A stretch of DNA of 18,764 nt from CAYRFQ01 sp964423615 (GTDB taxonomy: Bacteria; Planctomycetota; Planctomycetia; Gemmatales; Gemmataceae): the NCBI GenBank assembly GCA_964423615.1, contig CAYRFQ010000129.1, forward strand, positions 1-18,764. Reading direction: 5' to 3'. Each line of letters opens with the position of its first letter. Positions within the stretch are counted from its first letter, which is position 1. A program made the position numbers and the translations under genes. Shown piece after piece: positions 1 through 7,546 of the stretch. Under the pieces are notes generated by a model that made no database searches, was not told where the DNA came from, and saw nothing but the letters and a program-made list of their open reading frames with translations.

Positions 1-530
1 AAGAGGAAAAAGAAGAAAAACCGATCTCAAAATCGATCACCGTAGCGCTGTAGTAATAGGCGGCTCCGAGAGCGGACAGGTTATTTAGTGAGTAATCCAA
101 ACTCAGGAGTGTCATCTGGCGACACGTTCATTGTGGCAGGTGCGCAAACGGGGTGCAATTCTTGCGCGTTGGTCGCGACGGTCTCTGCCGCTACTGGTAA
201 GAAGGCACGCAACCGGATGTAATGCGCGAAACAAATGGAAATTTTCGAAATGAGGCAACGGAAGCAAGAACAAAGGACGCTCGCGGCAATTCCCAATCCA
301 AGATCAAGCTATTTACAACGACCTCGTCCAATTACGAAGGACTACCCGAGAACCTCGGCCAGCGCTAGGATTGTGAAAACCACGGACGTCGAGGAAGACA
401 CTTTGTCGCCCACGCCGATGATTCGAGATCGTCCAGGCCAAACAGCCCTTCCAGATCCATTGGGCCGGCTGGGCCGGTTGGGCCGGCCCAAAACAACAAG
501 AGAGAGCTTGAGCTGGAAAAATGTGTGCCG
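1..530. other. stretch without a recognisable gene
   Basis: Short open frames exist on both strands, but none resembles a family I know and none has a convincing ribosome binding site. The long plus-strand frame that begins at 235 runs across the tRNA fragment and the 3' end of the kinase gene, so it is treated as chance. The visible structure is a 9-bp GC-rich tandem repeat at 461-490. If the tRNA-Cys fragment at 713-758 is an integration scar, its orientation puts this stretch inside the integrated element. Confidence 0.4.
461..490. repeat. 9-bp tandem repeat (three copies) forming an inverted repeat
   Basis: Three tandem copies of TGGGCCGGY are visible (461-469, 470-478, 479-487). The first copy is the exact reverse complement of GCCGGCCCA at 482-490, so a 9-bp perfect stem with a 12-base loop can form. 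It is not followed by a T-run on either strand, so I do not call it a terminator. Its role is unknown. Confidence 0.6.
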
Positions 531-722
531 TCAGCCAACTTCACTCAGTGCCAGAATGGCTTTGCGGGTGACTTCGGACAAAGTGGACCATTTTTCCATG
601 AGGGGCATTAACTCGGAAGGCACATCGACGATGCCTGTGCAAATACTGTGCAAACCAGTCTGGTCCGATGCTGTAAGTACCTTGTCTGCAAGACATTGTG
701 GATTTGCGGTATCGGATTGCAA
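531..722 (-). CDS. small ORF with an integrase-tail-like C-terminus, possibly a gene remnant
   Basis: This is a 63-residue frame ending WSTLSEVTRKAILALSEVG. From memory, similar endings (W-P-x-L-P-E-x-x-R-x-A-I-L-A) occur at the ends of, or beside, planctomycete tyrosine-integrase proteins. That link is recollection and was not searched. The frame opens with an ATG inside the tRNA-Cys fragment, so if it derives from a real gene its 5' part has been replaced by tRNA sequence at the presumed integration junction. There is no Shine-Dalgarno sequence. It could equally be chance; I favour the remnant of an integrase-linked gene at the end of an element. Confidence 0.25.
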   Translation of the reverse strand: MQSDTANPQCLADKVLTASDQTGLHSICTGIVDVPSELMPLMEKWSTLSEVTRKAILALSEVG

Positions 723-758
723 ATCCGCGATTCCCCGGTTCGAATCCGGGCGCCGCCT
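713..758 (+). tRNA. 3' fragment of tRNA-Cys(GCA), an attachment-site-like scar
   Basis: The anticodon loop TTGCAAA (717-723, anticodon GCA) is flanked by a nearly complete anticodon stem. It is followed by a perfect 5-bp T stem (734-738 with 746-750) around loop TTCGAAT, the 3' acceptor strand CGCCGCC (751-757) and discriminator T758, which is the base expected for tRNA-Cys. The matching 5' acceptor strand GGCGGCG and a D arm are absent upstream, and pairing breaks at position 712, so this is not a functional tRNA. A 3' half kept intact with the 5' half replaced is what site-specific integration into a tRNA gene leaves at one end of the element. By that logic the element and the restored tRNA lie to the left. 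No CCA is encoded. Confidence 0.8.
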
Positions 759-954
759 CTCATCTCAATCATTTCTAGCCATTCTCAAGGGACTCCGAAA
801 ACAAGCTCTCCATTTATCAGGGGCTTGGAGTGCGTTTTGTTGTCGCACCGACTGGAGACCTGAAGTCCGAATAAATACCTGCAACAAAATTTCCCGTCGT
901 TTGAGAACTGGGATCCGGAATGTCAATTTCGCGGGTTCGAGCAGAGGTGTTGAT

Positions 955-3765
955 TCAACCCGTTGGCGAACTATCGTTGTGGCGAGGAACGATGCGGGTC
1001 CAACGTCCTTTGGTTTGGTCACGGGTTCGCGTCGTTTCCTGGACAGTGGAGCATTGGCTCAACACTCGATCGATTTTGGCACGCAAGAGCTTGCTGGAGG
1101 GACATGCCGCCAGACTGACGTCATAATGCCTTAAGGCTGCGTGTGGTTTGTTCTCTTCCATCATCTTTTGGGCCAACAGTATGTTGATCCAGAAAGCGGC
1201 CGGGGCTTTCCGGTGCAAATGGTCCAGTAGCTTTCCGGTGTCTTTGCCGTGTGAGAACCGCAGGCGGCCTTCGAGGACATAAAACTGGGACAACGAGAGA
1301 TTTTCTCCGATTCGACTGGCGAAAATCGTGGTGATCAGCTTCTTGGGATCGTTCCAGACTTCACGGATCCGAAGACGTTTGGGAATGAAGCGAGGATATC
1401 CTCTCTGGGCAATCTTGAACAATACGGAAGGACGTTTGTTGAATTGGCTTCCCGTCTCTCGCGCAATCTGGACGAGCCGTTCTTGGGTATACGCCCAGTC
1501 GTATAACGCAAGGACAAGGACCGTGGCAAATGGTCGGCGGAGTTGGGACATGGTGAGTTTTCGGAGGCGATCTTGCAGTGTCTCCAAAGGCAGTTCCGCT
1601 TCTTGGAATGCTCGAGCATAATTCTCGTCGGCGCGAGAGAACCTTGTCTTTTGGTCTCCGTCTCCGATCAATTTTTCCAAACGAATGTCTCGCAATTTCC
1701 TGGATAATTCGAGGTCTTTCTGAGTTTGTTCTCTTTCTTTCTCGAGATCCGGGAAGCGTTTATCATTCAGAAGTCTAGTGGACTCACGTAGAGCCAACTC
1801 GGCCCCCGTCACATCTTCGTTGAGGATGGCTTCCTTGACTTGATTGAGCTGCTTGTCTCTGGACAGCTCCCAAACGCCAGGTCTAAGGGGGACCATCCTT
1901 GGGTCCTCGATGGGGTCTTTTCCTAACTTCTCCTGGGCGTTCGCGAGGTTGCCTCTTGCCATCGCCTGGTAGGACTGCCTGATCCTCAAAAATCGAGCTC
2001 CGCGGATTTCTTTTTGCTCTTTGAACTCGTCATTTTTGGCCTGAAAAGCGCGCTGTAGGTCGTCCAGTTGTCGTTTTCGGTTGGCTATATGTTGGTTCCG
2101 AAAAAAGTTGAAGACCAGGACGAGGACGGCGAGCAACAACAACGCCAGGATTCCGGTGCGTTGGCGGCGGATCACTCGTCGTTTGCGTTCTTCGGCCAGG
2201 CGAACGATCGTTTGGGCTTGTTCGACTTCGGCTTGTTGCAAGCGGTCTCGCACTTGCTGTTCGTAATCAGCCAATCGTGCGGCGACGGCTTGGGCATTAC
2301 TGGGCCGATCGGCTTGCTGTGGTGCCAGACATTCTTTACACAACTGGATTAACTCTTCATCCGCACCACACTGATCGAGGCCCTCGTAGACATCAGATAA
2401 TTCCCCCGCTTCGGCCAAAGTCTGATTAGACTTTGGGCTGCCCGTGTGGTACGGCGGCCTGCCGATCAAAATTTCGCACAGGATTGCCCCCAACCCGAAG
2501 ACATCACTTCTTTCGTTGACTTGTCTCACGAGCCCCTTCGCTTGCTCGGGAGCCATGTAGGCTGGCGTGCCCATGATCTGCCCGGCTTCGGTCACATCTG
2601 GGATGTTCGGGGCCTGTTCGCTCGCGGAGGGAACCTGTTTCTGGGAGAACTTCGCACTGGCCAGGGGCCAAGTTTCCTGTTCGCTGGGTTCGTTTGGATG
2701 GTCTTCCGACGCAGTCTCTTCCACGATTTTAGCGAGTCCCCAATCGAGAACCTGGACTTCGCCAAATGGCCCAACCATGATGTTCCTTGGCTTGAGATCT
2801 CGGTGGATGATGCCGTGGGTGTGAGCATACGCAAGGGTCTGGCAGACCGATTCAAAAATGAGTACGTAGCGGAGTAGTTCGTCGGTTGGGCTCGTTCGTT
2901 GCAGCAACAACTCGGCCAAGGTCTTCCCTTGGATGAGCTTCATCGTGAAGTAAGGCAGGCCATCGGCGGCTTCTCCCGTTTCGTGAACAGCGGGGATTCC
3001 GGGATGTTGGAGTTGCGCCATGATTTGGGCTTCGTTGTGGAAGCGGCGGCGTAAATCGTCTTCGTTGTTGTGTTCGCGAAGAAGAACTTTGATGGCTAGA
3101 TCGCGACGGAAGTTGGGGTCCTGTCCGCGGAGCACGACCCCCATGCCCCCACGGGCCAACTCTTCGACGATTTTGTAGCGTCCCACGAAAGCAGGTAGGG
3201 AGGTGAAAGGAATGCCGTGTTTAGCGTGGACCGGTAAGGTCTTGTGCCTCTCCGCTGGCACAGACATCTTGTTATCTTGGTCGGTTTCCTGTTGTGCTTG
3301 CTCGACTCCGAAAGATCCGAGCTGGGCCTGGAGTTCCACCAAGGGAGGTAAGGTAATGTGTGGATATAGCGATCGATATTGATCGACGTCTGGGCTTTCT
3401 CCCGCGAGGCACAGATACGTCAGCTCCAGTACCAATAGTTCTTGCAAGAGGACCGAACGTTCTGGTTCTTGGAACCCTTGGAGATAATTGTCGACCTGGG
3501 GATTTTTTCGGTGTTGCCATGCCTCCTCGAAGTCACTGCAGACGTGCTCGAGTCGCTGAATTGCCTCGGCAGGAAGGTCGTCAATGGAAACGGTTTTGGT
3601 GAGTTGGCCTTGCGGAATGCTTTTGGACAAACGACCGCTTTCCAGTTGTCTTTCCCCGTCTTCCGGGATGGTCTTTGGCACCTCTGTATTTTCTCGTGGT
3701 TTTCCCCCATTCCCTGGAACGTCTTCCGATATACCTCCGGAGCTTGGGCGAGATGGTTCGGTCAT
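955..3765 (-). CDS. membrane Ser/Thr protein kinase with C-terminal repeat-like domain, sigma-factor linked
   Basis: A Hanks-type kinase of 936 residues from the chosen ATG at 3765. Residues about 75-140 form the charged helical module common before planctomycete kinases (FEEAWQHRKNP ... ELLVLELTY). The kinase domain (about 195-495) has the glycine loop ARGGMG, the lysine of LAIK (about 226), HRDLKPRN (Asp about 323), DWG in place of DFG (about 341, common in this group) and MAPE. A transmembrane helix follows at about 537-555, then long charged helices, then a C-terminal domain (about 700-900) shared with the TPR protein at 16566-18095. The ATG overlaps the stop of the upstream sigma-factor gene (ATGA), with GGAG just before it, so translational coupling is likely. 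An upstream in-frame ATG at 3831 lies inside the sigma gene and is less likely. By topology it should phosphorylate cytoplasmic substrates; its target is unknown, and the coupled sigma factor is the obvious candidate. Confidence 0.93.
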   Translation of the reverse strand: MTEPSRPSSGGISEDVPGNGGKPRENTEVPKTIPEDGERQLESGRLSKSIPQGQLTKTVSIDDLPAEAIQRLEHVCSDFEEAWQHRKNPQVDNYLQGFQEPERSVLLQELLVLELTYLCLAGESPDVDQYRSLYPHITLPPLVELQAQLGSFGVEQAQQETDQDNKMSVPAERHKTLPVHAKHGIPFTSLPAFVGRYKIVEELARGGMGVVLRGQDPNFRRDLAIKVLLREHNNEDDLRRRFHNEAQIMAQLQHPGIPAVHETGEAADGLPYFTMKLIQGKTLAELLLQRTSPTDELLRYVLIFESVCQTLAYAHTHGIIHRDLKPRNIMVGPFGEVQVLDWGLAKIVEETASEDHPNEPSEQETWPLASAKFSQKQVPSASEQAPNIPDVTEAGQIMGTPAYMAPEQAKGLVRQVNERSDVFGLGAILCEILIGRPPYHTGSPKSNQTLAEAGELSDVYEGLDQCGADEELIQLCKECLAPQQADRPSNAQAVAARLADYEQQVRDRLQQAEVEQAQTIVRLAEERKRRVIRRQRTGILALLLLAVLVLVFNFFRNQHIANRKRQLDDLQRAFQAKNDEFKEQKEIRGARFLRIRQSYQAMARGNLANAQEKLGKDPIEDPRMVPLRPGVWELSRDKQLNQVKEAILNEDVTGAELALRESTRLLNDKRFPDLEKEREQTQKDLELSRKLRDIRLEKLIGDGDQKTRFSRADENYARAFQEAELPLETLQDRLRKLTMSQLRRPFATVLVLALYDWAYTQERLVQIARETGSQFNKRPSVLFKIAQRGYPRFIPKRLRIREVWNDPKKLITTIFASRIGENLSLSQFYVLEGRLRFSHGKDTGKLLDHLHRKAPAAFWINILLAQKMMEENKPHAALRHYDVSLAACPSSKLLRAKIDRVLSQCSTVQETTRTRDQTKGRWTRIVPRHNDSSPTG

Positions 3766-4364
3766 CGCTCCACTTTCTCCCAGAGAGCCCGGATTTCTTG
3801 AAGGCGTCTCTCGACGGTGCGCGGAACACACCCCATTTTGGTGGCAATCTCTTGGTTCGTGTATCCTTCAATTTTCCATTGGGCGACTTTCAGTAGATTT
3901 TGGTTCCCGAGGCTTCCGAGCAACTCTTGGTATTGCTCGAGGATAAGGACAGCCATGTCGGGTGTCGGTTCGCGTGTGGCGTATTGTTCGAGTTCCCGGT
4001 GAGCGGCTTCGCACCCCGAGGCCAATTTTCGATGGTCCCGTCGTGGCCCTCCTCGTTTGACCCTTTGTTCCATCTTGGCCAGGTTGGTAGCTTTTCTCGC
4101 AGTGATCGTCACCAACAAACGCCACAAATCGTCTTGTTTTTGAAGATCGGGAAAGTTCCCTTTCTTGGCCCGTTGACAGAAACTTTTGAACGCGCTCAAG
4201 GCCACGTCCTCTTCGTTAGCGACGCCCCAGTCCCGCCCGGCGAGTTCGCGTCGAGCCCGATGGACGAGTTTTGGGAAGTATTGCTTCCACAAAATGGCGA
4301 TCGCGTCTTCGTCTCCACTACGTACCAACTCAAGCAATTCTTCAGTGGATTGGGAATTGGGCAT
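3762..4364 (-). CDS. ECF-type sigma-70 family RNA polymerase sigma factor
   Basis: A 200-residue protein with the two-domain architecture of ECF sigma factors. Region 2 (about 8-105) contains the core-binding helices (LWKQYFPKLVHRARREL ... EEDVALSAFKSFCQRAKKG), and a region 4 helix-turn-helix near the C-terminus reads GYTNQEIATKMGCVPRTVER. AAGGA lies 8 bases upstream of the ATG. No anti-sigma gene is adjacent. Instead the stop codon overlaps the start of a membrane Ser/Thr kinase gene by 4 bp, which fits the ECF groups of Planctomycetes that are genomically linked to kinases and probably controlled by phosphorylation. Which ECF group it belongs to, and what it transcribes, cannot be read from this window. 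Confidence 0.93.
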   Translation of the reverse strand: MPNSQSTEELLELVRSGDEDAIAILWKQYFPKLVHRARRELAGRDWGVANEEDVALSAFKSFCQRAKKGNFPDLQKQDDLWRLLVTITARKATNLAKMEQRVKRGGPRRDHRKLASGCEAAHRELEQYATREPTPDMAVLILEQYQELLGSLGNQNLLKVAQWKIEGYTNQEIATKMGCVPRTVERRLQEIRALWEKVER

Positions 4365-5124
4365 AAACCTGATCCTTTATACATTCGTGCGGAGCTGTCC
4401 GCGAAATGCTTGGGGTGGTGAACTCTTTCGGCGCTGGAAAGGGGAGTCTGTGTGATGGTCGGACGTTCGACTCATGTATCTGAACAACCCGGCTCCATAG
4501 ATTACAGTAATCTCGCGCCTCTCTACTTTGAATAGTCCGAATTCCAAAATGTACCCCTCGTCTTCGATGGAGACAGACCACATTACTTATGATAACCTTG
4601 CTCGAAAAAAAACGAAGCAAATTTATCGTCCACCGGAAACTGTTTTCGCTTCTTCTTTGCCCAGACGACAAAGAAGGACGGGCCGATTTGCCAACAGGGT
4701 GCTCTTCTGAGTTTTGCAATGATCTGCTCGGCGTACGTCCATGGGGGGCTGTGTGTACCAAACTGCAGTCCAGAAAACGTACACGCGAGTCGCAAGTTAA
4801 CACGATTTCCGTAAACATCCAAATTCCAAAAGCCAAAGGCACACCTCGCCAACGGAAGAAGCTGAGAAAAACTCTGGGCGTCTGTCGGTCAAATCGGGAG
4901 AAAGTTGATGCCTAAGTAACGGAAAGAGAATCCCACCAAAATCTCTTTGAAGTTGCGAAACTGTCGTGCACAATTATCACTGAGATGTATCGGTCCGTCC
5001 CAAATCAATCGGCCCGGATTCACATCATACACAGCAGTTGAAACATGGAGTTAGAAGTTCGGATTTAGTACACAGTCGCGTGAGACTGTCCTAGGCCATT
5101 CCGTGTGGTTGCCCTCTGGTAAGA
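4365..5124. other. 760-bp divergent intergenic region
   Basis: This region separates the minus-strand sigma/kinase pair from the plus-strand DUF1559 gene, so it should hold promoters for both. I see no convincing gene in it. There is one short inverted repeat (CTTCTTTG at 4652-4659 with CAAAGAAG at 4669-4676) and an A-run near 4605. I could not identify sigma-70 or ECF promoter motifs with confidence. Confidence 0.4.
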
Positions 5125-6201
5125 ATGGATATGACGTTAAACAAGTCTTCAAGCCTGATTCGAAAAACCTCCCGGAGGCAAGGACTTACCTTATCCGAGG
5201 TGCTTGTCGTCATAGTCATCCTCGCGACTTTGATCGGGCTCCTACTTCCAGCTGTCCAAAAGGCTCGCTTCGCCAACAATCGGGTGAGGTGCCAACGGAA
5301 CTTGAAACAGCTTGCTTGGGCGACCCATAACTATCACGATCAGTTTAAACAATTTCCGGACGGTGTGAAAACTTGGCGAAACGAAGCGAGGGACAATTGG
5401 TATGGTTATACGTTTTTCGCCTACTTGTTGCCTTACATGGACCAGTTAGGTCTCACTCGATACTACAAGCCACGTGAAGCCACAAGCGGGACGTGGCGGC
5501 AACCCGAGCGGTGTTTCATCGATCCAAACACTGGCCTTCACGGCCGGGGAGCTCCGAGTGCGACTGTGATCCCATCGCTCGTATGCCCTAGCGACTACCT
5601 TCCGAAGAATCCTTACCATTTAGATTGGTATGATCGCGGTTATTCGTTTGGCTGGGCAGGCATCACAAGTTATGTCGGCAATGGTGGAACGTACAGCACC
5701 TATTTCCGAGACCCAGGGATGCAAAACGACGGTATGTTCTACCTGACTGGTCCAGCTTCCAAGCCCGAACCTTACAGTCACAATCTCTATCCCGATGCCG
5801 TTCCACCCACGAAGAACGAAGTCACCGACGGTGAGAGCAACACGCTGTTGTTCGGAGAGCGCTCACATTATGATCCCATCTTCGACGCCAAGTTGAAAGG
5901 CGGTGGTTTTGCGTACAGCCGTTACCATATCTATGGATGGGGAGCTTGGGGTTGGACAGGTGGCGGCAACGGAGCGACCCATGTACTCGCGTGCTCGAGG
6001 GTCAAGATCAACTATCGTATTCCCGAAAACATCGGGACCGAAGGAAGTTACACCGACGTGAACCTCCGAATGTCTGCTTTTGGGAGTGGTCACAAGGGAG
6101 GAGCGAACTTCGCCTTCGTGGATGGATCGGTTCGGTTCCTGGATGAGACCCTCAACCTGATTTCTCTTCAAGCACTGACGACCCGAGACGGCGGAGACTG
6201 A
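5125..6201 (+). CDS. DUF1559 family prepilin-like protein
   Basis: A 358-residue protein of the large planctomycete DUF1559 (SBP_bac_10) family. The N-terminus is a class III, type IV pilin-like signal: a basic leader, then G20 before LTLSEV with Glu at mature position 5, then a hydrophobic helix to about residue 44. Prepilin peptidase would cut after G20. The C-terminus carries the hallmark H-X9-DG motif (His323, Asp333-Gly334, ANFAFVDGSVRFL). The family is predicted to be exported and cell-surface associated; its biochemical role is not established, and planctomycete genomes usually hold many paralogues. The ATG at 5125 is the first after an in-frame stop; a second ATG lies two codons on, and neither has a strong Shine-Dalgarno sequence. 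Confidence 0.93.
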   Translation: MDMTLNKSSSLIRKTSRRQGLTLSEVLVVIVILATLIGLLLPAVQKARFANNRVRCQRNLKQLAWATHNYHDQFKQFPDGVKTWRNEARDNWYGYTFFAYLLPYMDQLGLTRYYKPREATSGTWRQPERCFIDPNTGLHGRGAPSATVIPSLVCPSDYLPKNPYHLDWYDRGYSFGWAGITSYVGNGGTYSTYFRDPGMQNDGMFYLTGPASKPEPYSHNLYPDAVPPTKNEVTDGESNTLLFGERSHYDPIFDAKLKGGGFAYSRYHIYGWGAWGWTGGGNGATHVLACSRVKINYRIPENIGTEGSYTDVNLRMSAFGSGHKGGANFAFVDGSVRFLDETLNLISLQALTTRDGGD

Positions 6202-6311
6202 TCGCCTTGAGTTCGCCTTCGGAGATTATTGAGAACCGCGGGAGGCAATGAATCGTTGTAGCATGTACACGGGAGTGTGCTTGTTACTTCAATCGCGCAG
6301 CCTTCAATACC

Positions 6312-6609
6312 AGAGCGGTTAACGGTCAAGTTCGGTCCGGTTCGGAGTTCCGCGAGGTCAGCCCAAGAGCCCTTCTTGACATTGGACCACTTTCCTACCT
6401 GTTCCACAATCCTTCTCCCCTTGGGCGGTCGGATGAAGAAGAGTTTTGATTATTCTGGTTCTTTGAGATCCTTGGGTTCACACCCACGGCTAGAATCTTT
6501 CGCCCCTCCAGGGCTGAAAATCGAAAACACGACACTTGTTTAGCCGACTGCCGGGGTAGCAGAACTTTGAAAAGGAAAACCTGTACCCAATATCAGCATG
6601 AACCGCTCT
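6312..6609. repeat. dispersed repeat copy A with AGAGCGGTT inverted ends
   Basis: A 298-bp intergenic unit bounded by AGAGCGGTT (6312-6320) and its exact reverse complement AACCGCTCT (6601-6609). The left part matches copy C at 11267, including GCCCAAGAG near 6361. The right part matches copies B and C (ACTTTGAAAA, then GAAAACCTGTA). A 42-bp run (6511-6552) is identical to 15088-15129 in copy B. No protein is apparent. It behaves like a non-autonomous mobile or MITE-like repeat; no target duplication is evident. It fills most of the 489-bp gap between the DUF1559 and lipoprotein genes. Confidence 0.75.
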
Positions 6610-6690
6610 ACTGTGTTAAGCTTGCTATAGAAAAGATCGAATCCAGAGAGGCTGTCCTGCGCTGTATTGTTGTGGTAGGACAACGAAGGA

Positions 6691-7299
6691 ATGAAAACTC
6701 CTATGAACCGTGCCCTCGTGCAGCTGACTCGTTATTGGTTTGGTCTTCGCATCTTGCAAACTGCGGATGGCCAAAGTGACAGAAGATTCCTCTATGATCT
6801 TTTTACGACCCTGATAGCTCTCACTTCGTCCTTTTGCTGTTGTGGATGTAGTCCATCTCCGCCGGATCTCGCGGAGGTAGTTGGTTGTGTTCAGTTTCAA
6901 AACGGAACCCCGGTTCCGAATGTCCTCGTGATGTTCTCTCCATCCGTTACTAATGCCGATGCCAAACACCACCTCAGTTCCTGGGCCGTGACTGACGAAG
7001 ACGGTCATTTTGTTCTATACTTCGACGGATCGACCTCACACCCAGGCGCAGTTGTCGGCGACCATAAGGTCATCCTCCAAGATTTGGCTCAAGAGGACTC
7101 CGTCGGAAAAGGCGAAACTCCTCGGTTCCGGATCAGCTCAATTTATCGCAATTTTCACGACACTCCACTCTCACAGTCGGTCGAAATCGGCCAAAAAAAT
7201 CAATTCATTATTAAAGTCGATCCTCCTTCCAAAGACGAATTACCTCCAAAGCGCATGAGTGCCAATGATGGCGATTACGGAGACTATGAAGGCGAGTAA
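6691..7299 (+). CDS. putative lipoprotein with carboxypeptidase-regulatory-like (transthyretin-type) fold
   Basis: A 202-residue protein. After a hydrophobic stretch (about 37-48) comes a cysteine cluster CCCGC with a candidate lipidated cysteine at residue 53. The mature part begins with the pattern of small planctomycete lipoproteins: a V-x-G-x-V-x-F strand (VVGCVQFQ), NGTPVPNVLVMFSP, then TDEDGHFVLYF and GDHKVIL, as in carboxypeptidase regulatory-like beta-sandwich domains. The family is exported and of unknown function. The 36-residue N-region is long for a signal peptide and the lipobox (C-C-G-C) is atypical, so lipidation is uncertain. AGGA is 10 bases upstream of the ATG at 6691; an in-frame ATG at 6703 is an alternative. 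It lies downstream of the DUF1559 gene, separated by repeat copy A. Confidence 0.8.
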   Translation: MKTPMNRALVQLTRYWFGLRILQTADGQSDRRFLYDLFTTLIALTSSFCCCGCSPSPPDLAEVVGCVQFQNGTPVPNVLVMFSPSVTNADAKHHLSSWAVTDEDGHFVLYFDGSTSHPGAVVGDHKVILQDLAQEDSVGKGETPRFRISSIYRNFHDTPLSQSVEIGQKNQFIIKVDPPSKDELPPKRMSANDGDYGDYEGE

Positions 7300-7546
7300 T
7301 CGTAGAAAGGACTGAGTACGCTTCTTCGACTTTTTGGGGTGCTGGCGACGCGACGACCGAAATACGTGGGAACTGCGTGACAAGTCGTCGAACGTCTTGG
7401 GGAACAGAATTGGTTTTGAGTTCAACGTGAACATCGACCTATGGTGAATTCCGAGTTGGTGGCTTTGGAGAATCGTGTCACGAAAAAGTGGCATAAGGGA
7501 CCAATGATCTAACCGTTCTTTTTCGAAACAGGTCGACAACTCCGAG
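7300..7546. other. gap between convergent genes
   Basis: This is 247 bases between the stop of the lipoprotein gene and the stop of the minus-strand kinase. I find no clear hairpin plus T-run terminator for either gene and no convincing coding frame. Confidence 0.4.

Noticed and set aside
235..1134. 299-residue plus-strand open frame
   Set aside because: It runs through the GGCC repeat, the tRNA-Cys fragment and antisense to the 3' end of the kinase gene, and has no recognisable domain or ribosome site.
3900..4421. 173-residue plus-strand frame opposite the sigma factor gene
   Set aside because: It is antisense to a well-supported ECF sigma factor, with no family resemblance.
4342..4915. 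Overlapping frames of 89-166 residues in the intergenic region upstream of the sigma gene
   Set aside because: Composition is irregular, frames overlap on both strands, there is no Shine-Dalgarno sequence and no recognisable motif.
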